Source: Planktophila turicensis
Lineage (GTDB): Bacteria > Actinomycetota > Actinomycetes > Nanopelagicales > Nanopelagicaceae
Length of the DNA stretch: 64,000 bases
Strand: one strand, 5' to 3'
Assembly (NCBI GenBank): GCA_965234405.1
Contig: OZ248346.1
Shown: piece after piece, positions 1-8,845 of the stretch
How the letters are laid out: every line of letters starts with the position of its first letter
Position numbering within the stretch: position 1 is the stretch's first letter
Program-made: the position numbers and the translations under genes
The notes under the pieces: generated by a model
Databases searched by the model: none
What the model was told of the DNA's origin: nothing
What the model saw: only the letters and a program-made list of their open reading frames with translations

Positions 1-1
1 C

Positions 2-703
2 AAGATTGTGGGACGCGATCCTGGTTATGACATTGCAGTGCTTCAAATTCAAATTGGTAACTTGCCAGCTATCGCACTCGGTGACTCTTCTAAGGTAAGC
101 GTGGGAGACCCAGTTCTCGCTATTGGTTCACCACTTGGCTTAGCAAGCACAGTAACTAGTGGAATTATTTCTGCGCTTAACCGTCCGGTCTCTACCGGAA
201 CTGTCGATGCGCAGTCATATGTAAATGCAATTCAAACCGATGCTGCAATTAACCCTGGAAACTCAGGTGGAGCCCTTATCGATTCACAAGGTCGCATCAT
301 CGGCGTTAACTCGGCAATTGCAACGCTTTCTAGCGGATCTGCCAGCGGATCAATTGGTCTAGGTTTCTCAATTCCAATCAATGAAGCAAAGCGCGTCATC
401 GATGAAATCATTGCGACAGGTAAATCAACCCGCCCAGTACTTGGCGTTTATTTTGATCCAACCTTCACGGGCGTAGGCGCGAAGATTGCACGATTGAGTG
501 CAGGAGAAGGTGCCGAGAAGGCAGGCATTCCTGTTGGCTCGGTCATCCGCAGCATTGATGGGGTTAAAGTTATTGATAACGACACCGCCATCGTGCGCAT
601 CAGATCCTACGTTCCAGGAACTGTCGTTTCAGTACTTGTAGATCTACCAACGGGCGGAAGCAAGACCTTCAAGGTCACGTTAGGGTCGGCGCCGTCGCTC
701 TAA
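2..703 (+). CDS. HtrA/DegP-type serine protease with PDZ domain, 5' end outside the window
   Basis: C-terminal part of a trypsin-like HtrA protease, which degrades or handles misfolded envelope proteins. The frame is open to the window edge, so the first GTG inside is not the real start. The catalytic Asp lies in YDIAVL (about residue 10 of the fragment) and the catalytic Ser in NPGNSGGAL (about residue 88); the His and the N-terminal region are upstream and unseen. The last ~90 residues form a PDZ domain (from about RPVLGVYF to the end). Actinobacterial members usually have an N-terminal membrane anchor, which cannot be checked here. It ends about 60 bp before an ACT-domain gene that has its own promoter-like hexamer. 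Confidence 0.93.
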   Translation, partial: KIVGRDPGYDIAVLQIQIGNLPAIALGDSSKVSVGDPVLAIGSPLGLASTVTSGIISALNRPVSTGTVDAQSYVNAIQTDAAINPGNSGGALIDSQGRIIGVNSAIATLSSGSASGSIGLGFSIPINEAKRVIDEIIATGKSTRPVLGVYFDPTFTGVGAKIARLSAGEGAEKAGIPVGSVIRSIDGVKVIDNDTAIVRIRSYVPGTVVSVLVDLPTGGSKTFKVTLGSAPSL

Positions 704-763
704 GAATTCTGTAAGAAACATACCCGTTACCTTAAATACATAGGTAGCGGGTATCTTTCTGCC

Positions 764-1006
764 ATGGCTCTCTTCACATTGCAGGTATCTCTTCCAGACC
801 GTCCTGGCTCACTCGGAATGCTCGCATCTGCAATCGGTTCTGCAGGTGCAGATATCCGCGGACTCGAAGTTCTTAAGAGCGAAGATGGAACTGGCTACGA
901 TCAAATTACAGTTGCTGTCCCAGGAACTGATCCTTCAGATCTCGTTGAAATTCTTAACTCAATTGGTGGAGTCGAAGTACTTTCGATTGAGCCATTCACT
1001 AATTAA
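764..1006 (+). CDS. Small ACT-domain protein
   Basis: An 80-residue protein consisting of a single ACT fold. It shows the typical opening VSLPDRPGSLGMLASAIGSAGADI and a second half that reads like the closing strand and helix of an ACT domain. ACT domains bind amino acids or small effectors and usually sit on a larger enzyme; here the domain stands alone, so it is probably a regulatory partner with unknown target. TATCTT at 752-757 lies 6 bases before the ATG and there is no Shine-Dalgarno, suggesting a leaderless start. It converges on galK, with only 7 bp between the two stop codons. Confidence 0.85.
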   Translation: MALFTLQVSLPDRPGSLGMLASAIGSAGADIRGLEVLKSEDGTGYDQITVAVPGTDPSDLVEILNSIGGVEVLSIEPFTN

Positions 1007-1024
1007 TTCTTAATTAATTAAGAA
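1007..1024. repeat. 18-bp perfect palindrome at the junction of convergent genes
   Basis: TTCTTAATTAATTAAGAA is its own reverse complement. It lies between the ACT gene stop and galK and contains the galK stop codon. It is AT-rich and lacks a U-tract, so it is at best a weak bidirectional 3'-end structure. Confidence 0.5.
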
Positions 1025-2150
1025 GGTTTGCGCTAGCACCAGCACTCGGTAGCGATGTAAAGAATCGTGGTTTCTTAAAGCCTTGTGCTTCAAATGCCTC
1101 AGAGACCGCTTCCCGTGTCTTCTGAACGTCACTGGCTTTAATCAGCGCAATAGCGCTTCCACCAAAGCCGCCGCCAACCATGCGCGCACCCATGGCACCT
1201 GCTTCAAGAGATGCATCGACTGCAACATCGAGTTCAGGGCAAGAGACTGTGTAATCATCGCGAAGCGAGACATGGGATGCGTTAATCAATTTCCCTAAAG
1301 TCACGAAATCTGATGCTCGAAGAGCGGTCACAGCATCAAGGACTCGCGCAATTTCAGTAGCAGCGTGACGAGCGCGGATGAACTCTGTTTCGGTCAACTT
1401 GTCGCGATTTGCTTCTAGCGATTCGAGAGTTAAGTGGCGCATTGATGGAATATTTAACTTTGCAGCAACAGATTCACAGGAAGCGCGACGTTCTGCATAA
1501 CCGCCATCTACTAGTGCGTGATGTGCTTGCGTATCGATAATGAGAAGTTCGAGCCCAGCATCGGCTACGTTAAAGGGAATTGATTCGGTGCTGAGGTCGC
1601 GACAATCGAGAAGAAGCGCAGCTCCCGCTTGAGCCATAAGTGAAACAGATTGATCCATGATTCCGCATGGCACTCCAACGTAATCATTTTCAGCCTTCTG
1701 TGTTGCTCGTGCTAAATCTTCCTTGCTCTTATTGAGCGAGAAGAGAGTGTTGAGAGCTACGGCGACTGAACATTCGAGGGCGGCAGAGGATGAAAGTCCG
1801 GCGCCGGATGGAACAGTTCCGTCGACCAATATATCTACACCTGTTGAAATGCCAAGAGTCCAGATGACACCGAGAACGTATTTCTCCCAGTCACCTTTAC
1901 TGCCAGGCTTCACATCGTTGATATCGATAGTAAAAATCTTTTCTTTACGTTGATGAGATGCGATGCGGACTAAACCATCTTCGCGAGCAGCAATTGCTGC
2001 ATAGGCACGGTCGGCAATAGCAAAGGGGAGTACGAAACCTTCGCTGTAATCGATATGTTCGCCGATGAGATTGACGCGACCAGGTGCCTCTGCAATTACT
2101 TGAGGTTTACGGCCATAAAGCTCTTCAAAGGTACGTGCAATTGATGCCAT
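1014..2150 (-). CDS. galK: Galactokinase
   Basis: Phosphorylates galactose with ATP to galactose-1-phosphate, first step of the Leloir pathway, in the cytoplasm. A GHMP-kinase layout is visible over 378 residues: the galactokinase signature GRVNLIGEHIDY at about 24-35, the ATP-binding PSGAGLSSSAALE near 115-128, and the C-terminal GGGFGGSAIAL. Length is normal for the family. It starts 3 bp after galT and is surely co-transcribed with it. No Shine-Dalgarno or leaderless hexamer is clear, so translation probably depends on the upstream gene. Confidence 0.97.
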   Translation of the reverse strand: MASIARTFEELYGRKPQVIAEAPGRVNLIGEHIDYSEGFVLPFAIADRAYAAIAAREDGLVRIASHQRKEKIFTIDINDVKPGSKGDWEKYVLGVIWTLGISTGVDILVDGTVPSGAGLSSSAALECSVAVALNTLFSLNKSKEDLARATQKAENDYVGVPCGIMDQSVSLMAQAGAALLLDCRDLSTESIPFNVADAGLELLIIDTQAHHALVDGGYAERRASCESVAAKLNIPSMRHLTLESLEANRDKLTETEFIRARHAATEIARVLDAVTALRASDFVTLGKLINASHVSLRDDYTVSCPELDVAVDASLEAGAMGARMVGGGFGGSAIALIKASDVQKTREAVSEAFEAQGFKKPRFFTSLPSAGASANLLN

Positions 2151-2153
2151 GGT

Positions 2154-3266
2154 TTAAAGCTTTACATCTTTTAACTGCTGGGCAGATTGCTCTGGCTTCA
2201 TATCCATAATGAATGCACCCATGGCAGATTCTGAGCCCGCGAGATATTTAAGTTTTCCTGGTGCGCGACGCACGCTAGTGATCTGCCAATGAAGGCGAAG
2301 TAGATCGCGACCTTCTCGCACAGGTGCCTGATGCCATGCAGCGATGTAGGCCATATCAATTCCAAAGACGCCATCAAGACGTTGCATAACTTCGATTGCA
2401 ATCGATGGGAATGAATCACAGGCAGCTGGTACTAGCTCGGTCAGATCTGCAACTGGCTGCAACGGAACAACATGAATTTCAAATGGGTAACGCGATGCAT
2501 AAGGTGTGTAAGCGACCCAATGTTCATTACGAGCAATGATGCGGACGCCATCGCGAAGTTCGCGGGCTAGAACGTCATCGAATAAGACGCGGCCGGTCTT
2601 GGCGTGATGGTTGCGCGCAACTTCAAGCATCTTGGTGACACGCGGCGGAAGGTATGAGTACGCATAGATCTGACCGTGTGGGTGCGCCAGAGTCACACCG
2701 ATTTCTTCTCCGCGGTTTTCAAAAGGTGCGATGTGAGAAATAAATGGAAGTTTCGAAAGTTCAGCCGTGCGATCGCGCCAAGCTTCAAGCAGTGTGCGAA
2801 CTCGCTGAGGAGAAAGGGATTTAAATGCGCCACCGTGGTCTGCGGTAAAGCAGATAACTTCGCACTTTCCGGCCGCTGCACCTTCATCAGTATCTGAACC
2901 AACCATGTCAGGAAGAGCGAAATCGCCATCAGGTGGCCGAAGAGATGGTGAACGATTATCAAAGACAACTACTTCAAAATCATTTTCAGGAATTTCAGTG
3001 AGAAGCTCACCTGTTGTTGGGCAGAGTGGGCAGAGTTCTTTTGGTGGCAAGAAGATGCGACCTTGGCGGTGGGCAGCCATGGCAACCCATTCGTTAACAA
3101 GGGGATCGAGGCGAAGTTCGCCGATTCCTGGCTGCTCTTCTTCAGGGCGTTGATCAGGAACGGTACGAGTTTGGCCTGCAGTGTCGTAATAGCGGATAGT
3201 GCGACCGTCGTTCATAGTGCGGCTTGTGCGCACTACACCTGCAGAAAGTTCGACTATCTCATCCAT
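2154..3266 (-). CDS. galT: Galactose-1-phosphate uridylyltransferase
   Basis: Exchanges UMP between UDP-glucose and galactose-1-phosphate in the Leloir pathway. The 370-residue protein carries the active-site HPHGQ triad region (HPHGQIYAYSY, nucleophilic His) and a CPLCP metal-binding pair near residue 80. The ATG at 3266 is preceded by TAGAGT (3276-3281) at 9 bases, a possible promoter giving a very short leader. It follows glpK by 22 bp on the same strand and leads into galK. No galE is in the window. Confidence 0.96.
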   Translation of the reverse strand: MDEIVELSAGVVRTSRTMNDGRTIRYYDTAGQTRTVPDQRPEEEQPGIGELRLDPLVNEWVAMAAHRQGRIFLPPKELCPLCPTTGELLTEIPENDFEVVVFDNRSPSLRPPDGDFALPDMVGSDTDEGAAAGKCEVICFTADHGGAFKSLSPQRVRTLLEAWRDRTAELSKLPFISHIAPFENRGEEIGVTLAHPHGQIYAYSYLPPRVTKMLEVARNHHAKTGRVLFDDVLARELRDGVRIIARNEHWVAYTPYASRYPFEIHVVPLQPVADLTELVPAACDSFPSIAIEVMQRLDGVFGIDMAYIAAWHQAPVREGRDLLRLHWQITSVRRAPGKLKYLAGSESAMGAFIMDMKPEQSAQQLKDVKL

Positions 3267-3288
3267 GATGGACGTACTCTACCTTGGG

Positions 3289-4785
3289 TTAGGCCCAGTT
3301 GAGGGTGCGTTCAATCGCTTTCTTCCAACCGGCATATCCAATTGCGCGATCTTCGCTACTTGATGTCGGGTTCCAGCGACGAGATTGTTTCCATTGCTTC
3401 TTCAACTCATCAGTATCTTTCCAGAATCCAACTGCGAGACCTGCTGCATATGCAGCACCAAGTGCGGTTGTCTCAGTGATCAATGGTCTGGTGATATCGA
3501 TTCCCATAATGTCTGCCTGCATCTGCATGCAGAGTGCGTTAGCAGTAATTCCTCCATCGACGCGCATTTCCGCCATTGGTACACCGCTATCTGCAACCAT
3601 CGCATCCATGACGTCACGAGTTTGATAACAGATTGCTTCAAGTGCTGCACGTGCCAGGTGTGCCTTTGTGGCCGCGCGAGTGAGTCCGACGATAACGCCA
3701 CGTGCATCGCTGCGCCAATATGGAGCAAAGAGTCCTGAGAATGCTGGAACAAAATAGACACCTGCTGTATCGGTAACAGAGGAAGCGAGAGATTCAGTTT
3801 CAGCTGCATTGGTGATGATTCCAAGCTGATCGCGTAGCCATTGAATGGCAGAACCCGTAACAGCTACTGAACCTTCGAGTGCGTACATCGCAGGCGCATC
3901 ACCAAATTTGTAGCAGACGGTAGAGAGAAGGCCATTCTTGGATCGAACAATCTCTTTGCCTGTATTAAGAAGTGCAAAGTTTCCGGTGCCGTAGGTGGTC
4001 TTTGATTCACCACGTTCGAAACAGACTTGGCCAACCATCGCAGCATGTTGATCGCCCAAGATTCCAGCGATAGGAACAGCAGATCCAAGAGGTCCATGCG
4101 GATCCGTCATCGCGTATTTTTCAGATGAAGATTTGATCTCCGGAAGTACAGTGCGAGGAATATCGAAGTAACCCAGAAGCTCGTCATCCCATTGCAAGGT
4201 CTCTAGGTTCATTAACAAGGTGCGACTGGCGTTGGTGACATCGGTGAAATGGACTCCGCCTTGAGTTCCACCAGAGAGGTTCCAGAGCAACCAGGAATCA
4301 ATTGTTCCGAAGCGCGCTGAACCAGATGCGATAGCTGCCTTTACGGCATCTGAATTTTGAATCAACCAGTTCATCTTGCTGCCCGAGAAGTAAGGGGCAA
4401 TCGCTAGGCCGGTCTTATATGTAATTGCATTCTTCGCGCTCTGCGCAAAACCTTCGAGGTAATCAGCTGTGCGGGTGTCCTGCCAGACGATTGCGTTATG
4501 AAGTGGACGTCCCGTTGTGACATCCCAAGCGACAGTGGTCTCGCGCTGATTGGTTATTCCAATTGCAGCTAAATCTGAACCCAAGATATCGGCTTGTTTC
4601 AGGGCTCCGGCAATGACCTCTTTGGTGCGATCCCAAATTTCTGCGGCATCATGTTCGACCCAACCTGCTTGAGGAAGTATCTGACGGTGCTCCATTTGAT
4701 GTTGGCCGACAACTTTTCCATCAGCATCGAAGATCATGAATCGCGTGCTGCTAGTTCCTTGGTCCAAACTTCCGATGTATGCCAT
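3289..4785 (-). CDS. glpK: Glycerol kinase
   Basis: Phosphorylates glycerol to sn-glycerol-3-phosphate; FGGY carbohydrate kinase. The protein opens with MAYIGSLDQGTSSTRFMIFD, the family N-terminus with its ATP-binding DQGTSS loop, and includes GILGDQHAAMVGQ and the C-terminal MRVDGG region. An upstream in-frame start at 4851 was rejected: it adds 22 residues without family similarity, whereas the ATG at 4785 has TAGTCT (4793-4798) 7 bases before it, the leaderless arrangement. That gives 498 residues, the usual length. It is divergent from glpD and upstream of galT-galK. Confidence 0.95.
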   Translation of the reverse strand: MAYIGSLDQGTSSTRFMIFDADGKVVGQHQMEHRQILPQAGWVEHDAAEIWDRTKEVIAGALKQADILGSDLAAIGITNQRETTVAWDVTTGRPLHNAIVWQDTRTADYLEGFAQSAKNAITYKTGLAIAPYFSGSKMNWLIQNSDAVKAAIASGSARFGTIDSWLLWNLSGGTQGGVHFTDVTNASRTLLMNLETLQWDDELLGYFDIPRTVLPEIKSSSEKYAMTDPHGPLGSAVPIAGILGDQHAAMVGQVCFERGESKTTYGTGNFALLNTGKEIVRSKNGLLSTVCYKFGDAPAMYALEGSVAVTGSAIQWLRDQLGIITNAAETESLASSVTDTAGVYFVPAFSGLFAPYWRSDARGVIVGLTRAATKAHLARAALEAICYQTRDVMDAMVADSGVPMAEMRVDGGITANALCMQMQADIMGIDITRPLITETTALGAAYAAGLAVGFWKDTDELKKQWKQSRRWNPTSSSEDRAIGYAGWKKAIERTLNWA

Positions 4786-4806
4786 ATAGTTAAGACTATT
4801 CAAACC

Positions 4807-4822
4807 CTTGAAAGTACTCAAG
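4807..4822. promoter_or_regulatory. Candidate operator between glpK and glpD
   Basis: The 68-bp divergent gap contains an inverted repeat, CTTGA at 4807-4811 and TCAAG at 4818-4822, separated by 6 bases. Its position between two glycerol genes makes it a possible binding site for a shared regulator, but no regulator is encoded nearby and the call rests on symmetry only. Confidence 0.3.
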
Positions 4823-4853
4823 CACACTAAGGAATTGGTAGCTCTCAACACCG

Positions 4854-6509
4854 ATGTTTACTTCACAGCTCAATGCGCAGCAACGCGAGAAGGCCATCGC
4901 CTCGCTGACCTCTAAAGAATTCGACATCCTGATTATCGGTGGCGGAGTCAATGGTGTTGGAGCAGCCCTCGATGCAGTTTCGCGTGGATTGAAAGTTGCC
5001 CTCGTTGAAGCGCACGATTATGCAGCAGGAACATCAAGCCGTTCCAGCAAGTTAATTCACGGTGGCCTCCGCTATCTCGAACAATATGACTTTAAATTGG
5101 TGCGCGAAGCTCTTCACGAGCGCGAACTCATGGTTTCAACTCAATGTCCTCACCTCGTAAAGCCAGTCAGCTTCCTCTATCCACTCACCGAAAAAGTTAA
5201 AGAACGCACCTACGTTGGTGCTGGGCTTGCTCTCTACGATGCGCTTCGCGGATTTAAGCGCGCACTTCCTTCTCATAAGCATTTAACTGGCAAGACCATT
5301 GCAACCATTTCACCATCGCTGCGTCAGGACATCATTACTGGTGCGATCCGTTACTTCGACGCACAGGTCGACGATGCCCGCCACACCATGATGATTGCTC
5401 GTACAGCTGCCCGTCACGGCGCGGTGATGGCAACAGGCGTTCGCGTTGAAGATTTAATCCGTAACGGCAAGAAAGTTACTGGCGTCGTTGCTCTCGATAC
5501 TCACACAAATAAGAAGTTAAAGATTTCTGCCAAGGCAACGATTATGTGCGCTGGCGTCTGGAGCGATGAGCTTCACGAGCAATTCGGGCTCACAGCAGGC
5601 TACTCAGTTGCGATGTCTAAGGGCGTGCACATAGTTGTTCCAGGAGATGCCATCCACTCTAAAGATGGAATCATTTTAAAGACTCCGGTATCAGTGCTCT
5701 TCCTAATTCCTTGGGGAGATAAGTGGATTGTTGGAACTACAGATACTCCTTACGAAGGAGATCGCGCTAAGCCACTTGCTACACAAGAAGATGTGCAATA
5801 TATCTTGGATCAAGCCAACCGTGTTCTTGAACCAAAACTAAAGAGCGAAGATATTCTCGGAGTCTTTGCAGGCCTTCGCCCACTAGTAGCTAATAAGACA
5901 AGCTCTGCGACAACAAAGCTTTCTCGCGAACATACCGTCGATCGTCCTGCACCAGGATTCGTCAGCATCGCAGGCGGTAAATACACCACCTATCGCGTCA
6001 TGGCTAAGGATGCCGTTGATCTTGCAGTCCTAGATCTTCGTCGCTTAGTGAGTGACTCTGTTACCGAAAAGCTTCCGCTCATTGGAGCAGATGGATACTT
6101 TGCTTTGAAGCAGCAGGTAGCAAAGATTGCCGAAGAGAATTCAATTTCTGAAGCAACTGTTACGCACCTACTCGATCGTTACGGATCACTCATCGAAGAA
6201 ATCCTCGGACTGATTGCCGATGACTCATCACTTGCCGAAAGACTTATCCCAGATCTTCCATATATCAAGGCTGAAATTCTCCATGCAGCTTCTCATGAAG
6301 GCGCGCTTTCAGTTGAAGATGTACTTCTTCGCCGCACACGAATTTCTTTTGAAGCTGCCGACAGTGGGGCAGAAGCTGCAAAGGAAGTTGCCAAGATAAT
6401 TGGTGACGAACTTGGGTGGGGAGCGAAAGAACGTAACGCTTCAGTGAGCGCCTTCCTTGAAGTTATTGCTCAAGAAGAGGCTGCTTTAGTAGAGCTAGTT
6501 AATTCTTAA
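4854..6509 (+). CDS. glpD: Glycerol-3-phosphate dehydrogenase, FAD-dependent
   Basis: Oxidises glycerol-3-phosphate to dihydroxyacetone phosphate and passes electrons to the respiratory chain, peripheral on the membrane. The 551-residue protein has the Rossmann FAD motif IIGGGVNGVGAALDA near residue 27, the family signature GTSSRSSKLIHGGLRYLEQ, and the conserved ISIAGGKYTTYR-like stretch around 375 (here VSIAGGKYTTYR). It pairs with the divergent glpK. The 3' end overlaps the GH25 gene on the other strand by 11 bp. Confidence 0.96.
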   Translation: MFTSQLNAQQREKAIASLTSKEFDILIIGGGVNGVGAALDAVSRGLKVALVEAHDYAAGTSSRSSKLIHGGLRYLEQYDFKLVREALHERELMVSTQCPHLVKPVSFLYPLTEKVKERTYVGAGLALYDALRGFKRALPSHKHLTGKTIATISPSLRQDIITGAIRYFDAQVDDARHTMMIARTAARHGAVMATGVRVEDLIRNGKKVTGVVALDTHTNKKLKISAKATIMCAGVWSDELHEQFGLTAGYSVAMSKGVHIVVPGDAIHSKDGIILKTPVSVLFLIPWGDKWIVGTTDTPYEGDRAKPLATQEDVQYILDQANRVLEPKLKSEDILGVFAGLRPLVANKTSSATTKLSREHTVDRPAPGFVSIAGGKYTTYRVMAKDAVDLAVLDLRRLVSDSVTEKLPLIGADGYFALKQQVAKIAEENSISEATVTHLLDRYGSLIEEILGLIADDSSLAERLIPDLPYIKAEILHAASHEGALSVEDVLLRRTRISFEAADSGAEAAKEVAKIIGDELGWGAKERNASVSAFLEVIAQEEAALVELVNS

Positions 6510-7815
6510 TCTGGTTTCTACAACTATCGCTTGCCGGTTTTACTGAAGGCTTCTTAGTTGGCGCAGGTGGCGGAGTTGGACCCTGTTCGATAGTCAAAGT
6601 CAGGGGCGCTTTAACTTCTGAGTGAGTTCCAGATGCATCTTTAAAGCCAACATTGCCGACCCATGTACCTGCAGGAAGTCCAACGATCGACAACTTCCAT
6701 GAGCCACTTGTTTCGCGAGCAATAGTCTGAGTAACTTTTGGAATAACGGAGTTAGAAGAGTGGAAGTAATACTTAACCGCACCTGTAACTACCGGTGAAT
6801 TATCTGGTCGTTTTACTTCAACAGAAATCACGGCGTTCTTATTAGTTGTTGATGCACTGACAGCCGTGATGGTGATGGTCGATGTCTCACCTTGCGGCAT
6901 AAAGTCGGCAGTATCAGGCAACCATGTGCCAGTTAGCAGACTCTGGAATTTCTCTGGTCCGCCGCCAAATACATTGAGATCTAAGCGACTACCGGGAACT
7001 CCGTACTTAGGCGCAATTCCACATGATGTGTACTGCCAGACGGTCCAGTTTGCAGTACATCCTGCTGTTGTCCATGAATGAACATAACAACCCGCTGCCT
7101 TCACATGTGAGCCCAATTTAAAGTTTGGAAGCGCGCCTTCTTTTGCTGGATCGATTGCATATTGCGCAATCCAGAGTGGATAAGAGCTCAGCTCCTTATC
7201 TCTTATCAGAGAATTTTCTAGGAAGTAAGGAGATGAGTAGATCAACGGAGTTCGACCTGTCTTCTCCTTGATGGTCTTTAAGAATGTCTTTGACCAGAGA
7301 GTGGCGGCACTTCGGGTAGCCGTCTTCTTGCAAACCTTTGTGCTGCTGAGGCGTACGCAGTTATTTTCTAAATCCAGTGCTACGGGCAGATCCATCTCGT
7401 TATAGCCGCCCAATGAAGCGATACGCCAAATTACTTTCTGCGCTTGAACTTGGGCATCTTTTATAAGGGCTGATGGTGCTGTCACATCCGGAAGAATCGC
7501 GTAGTGATAGAAGCCGGTATAGATACCAGCTGCTTGTGCGCCAGTGCGATCCATCTTTACGTACTTGGCTGCAAGTTGATCTGCATCATCTCGAGAATCT
7601 GAAGCTTTGATCATGACAAATGCGACACCTGCATCATGCATCTTGCCGAAGTTAATTGGCTTCCCATTGGGATGTTGCCATCTACTGATGTCGGCACCAT
7701 GAATGCGCCCACCAGGACCATTTACATTGAGCTCTTTGGCTGAAGCAGGGGAGATGCTTGTCAGTGAAAATGCTGCAATAACTGAAGCAGAGAGGAGCGC
7801 GCCAAACTTCTTCAC
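6499..7815 (-). CDS. Secreted GH25 lysozyme-like muramidase with C-terminal Ig-like region
   Basis: Probably cleaves the MurNAc-GlcNAc bond of peptidoglycan outside the cell, in self-remodelling or attack on other bacteria. The 438 residues comprise a signal peptide (MKKFGALLSASVIAAFSLTS, cleaved after about ASA), a GH25 barrel (GADISRWQ near 39, catalytic acidic pair in ALDLEN near 155), then an Ig-like region and a Pro/Lys-rich tail. Several cysteines suggest disulfides. The GTG start overlaps the stop of the upstream small gene (GTGA), so translation is coupled. It converges on glpD with an 11-bp overlap. Confidence 0.9.
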   Translation of the reverse strand: MKKFGALLSASVIAAFSLTSISPASAKELNVNGPGGRIHGADISRWQHPNGKPINFGKMHDAGVAFVMIKASDSRDDADQLAAKYVKMDRTGAQAAGIYTGFYHYAILPDVTAPSALIKDAQVQAQKVIWRIASLGGYNEMDLPVALDLENNCVRLSSTKVCKKTATRSAATLWSKTFLKTIKEKTGRTPLIYSSPYFLENSLIRDKELSSYPLWIAQYAIDPAKEGALPNFKLGSHVKAAGCYVHSWTTAGCTANWTVWQYTSCGIAPKYGVPGSRLDLNVFGGGPEKFQSLLTGTWLPDTADFMPQGETSTITITAVSASTTNKNAVISVEVKRPDNSPVVTGAVKYYFHSSNSVIPKVTQTIARETSGSWKLSIVGLPAGTWVGNVGFKDASGTHSEVKAPLTLTIEQGPTPPPAPTKKPSVKPASDSCRNQIKN

Positions 7816-8081
7816 TTTTCTACAACCACAGCTGTGATGCCAAAAACGTCAAAGATTGCGCTTTGAAGCAGTGAACGATGGCGAAGACGTGCTTCTTGAT
7901 AATCATGACCAGTTGCCAACTTGTTGCTATCGCGGAAATCTAAGGTGAGTCGACCATTTTCAAAGGATTCCAAACGCGCATCAAAGTATGCAATCCAGAC
8001 AACTCGATCGCGACTTTCAACGAGGTCGAGAACTTCATTCCATCGCTGGCGTAAATCAGTGAGAGTGAGTTCTGCGGACAT
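7812..8081 (-). CDS. Small protein resembling the tail domain of actinobacterial DnaX
   Basis: An 89-residue cytoplasmic protein. Its pattern LRQRWNEVLDLVESRDRVVW followed by a short beta region (RLTLDF) resembles, from memory, the C-terminal domain of actinobacterial DNA polymerase III gamma/tau subunits, but there is no ATPase part here. Function as a free-standing domain is unknown. TAAAGT (8088-8093) is 6 bases before the ATG, a leaderless arrangement. It is coupled to the GH25 gene by a 4-bp overlap, an odd pairing that may be only positional. Confidence 0.75.
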   Translation of the reverse strand: MSAELTLTDLRQRWNEVLDLVESRDRVVWIAYFDARLESFENGRLTLDFRDSNKLATGHDYQEARLRHRSLLQSAIFDVFGITAVVVEK

Positions 8082-8104
8082 GCGGCGACTTTACCGCACG
8101 AGAG

Positions 8105-8791
8105 TTAATGTCTAGGGGCGCCGAGCCATTTGAAGTACTCGCCGGCGAGAATCACTCTCAGATTTCGACTGCGATCAGGTGAGATAGAAAGGTGTTGAGC
8201 GATGCGCGCCACAATCTGTTCAACAGACTTTTCAGATACATAACGTATGCGCGCTATTTCAGAGTTACTCAAGCCCTGTGCAACCAACCGCAAAGTTTCA
8301 ATTTGAATATCAGTTAAATCGCTCAGAATACTGATGAAGGAGTTTTGATGAACAGCTGAGTGTGCGCTGATCCATTTCATGGCAGATCCATCGTGAGCGG
8401 AATCAATGCTCTCTGAAAGTGCGTAGGTAATGATCGAAAGGTCTGAGACCGATCTCTTGAGAATGATCTTGCTTCCGTGCGGGATATTCTTTTCAAGAAG
8501 TCCAAAGAGGCGAAGATCAGGGCACGATGTAGTGATGACTATTCCTAAATCTGGTTCCATTCTTCGAAATTTTTGAAGCAAAGCAACTGCTTCTTCTCCT
8601 GAAAATTGCAGATCAATCATCACTACTTCAGGCTGAAGTGAATTAAAGAGATTCTCGGCAACAAAGACATTTGCAGCCTCGCCAATAACGTTGATGCTAT
8701 GTAATCGCAGTGAAGCAGACATAGTTGCAAGCTCGAAAGCATCATCATTAACGAGTAAGACGCGAGCAGGGTTTGCCAGAGTTTTAACCAT
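8105..8791 (-). CDS. NarL/FixJ-type response regulator with LuxR DNA-binding domain
   Basis: A 228-residue two-domain regulator. The receiver domain starts at about residue 11 (RVLLVNDDAFELA) with the likely phospho-accepting Asp in VVMIDLQFSG (near 59). A LuxR helix-turn-helix follows from about 165 (LTDIQIETLRLVAQGLSN...). No partner kinase is adjacent, so it is an orphan. TACCCT (8797-8802) lies 5 bases before the ATG. The final ~15 residues (VILAGEYFKWLGAPRH) extend past the usual LuxR end. The target genes cannot be told from sequence. Confidence 0.85.
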   Translation of the reverse strand: MVKTLANPARVLLVNDDAFELATMSASLRLHSINVIGEAANVFVAENLFNSLQPEVVMIDLQFSGEEAVALLQKFRRMEPDLGIVITTSCPDLRLFGLLEKNIPHGSKIILKRSVSDLSIITYALSESIDSAHDGSAMKWISAHSAVHQNSFISILSDLTDIQIETLRLVAQGLSNSEIARIRYVSEKSVEQIVARIAQHLSISPDRSRNLRVILAGEYFKWLGAPRH

Positions 8792-8845
8792 AGATAAGGG
8801 TAAATCTCCTCTCTTGCTTTCGTGGAGAGGGGATATCCCTAGAAT

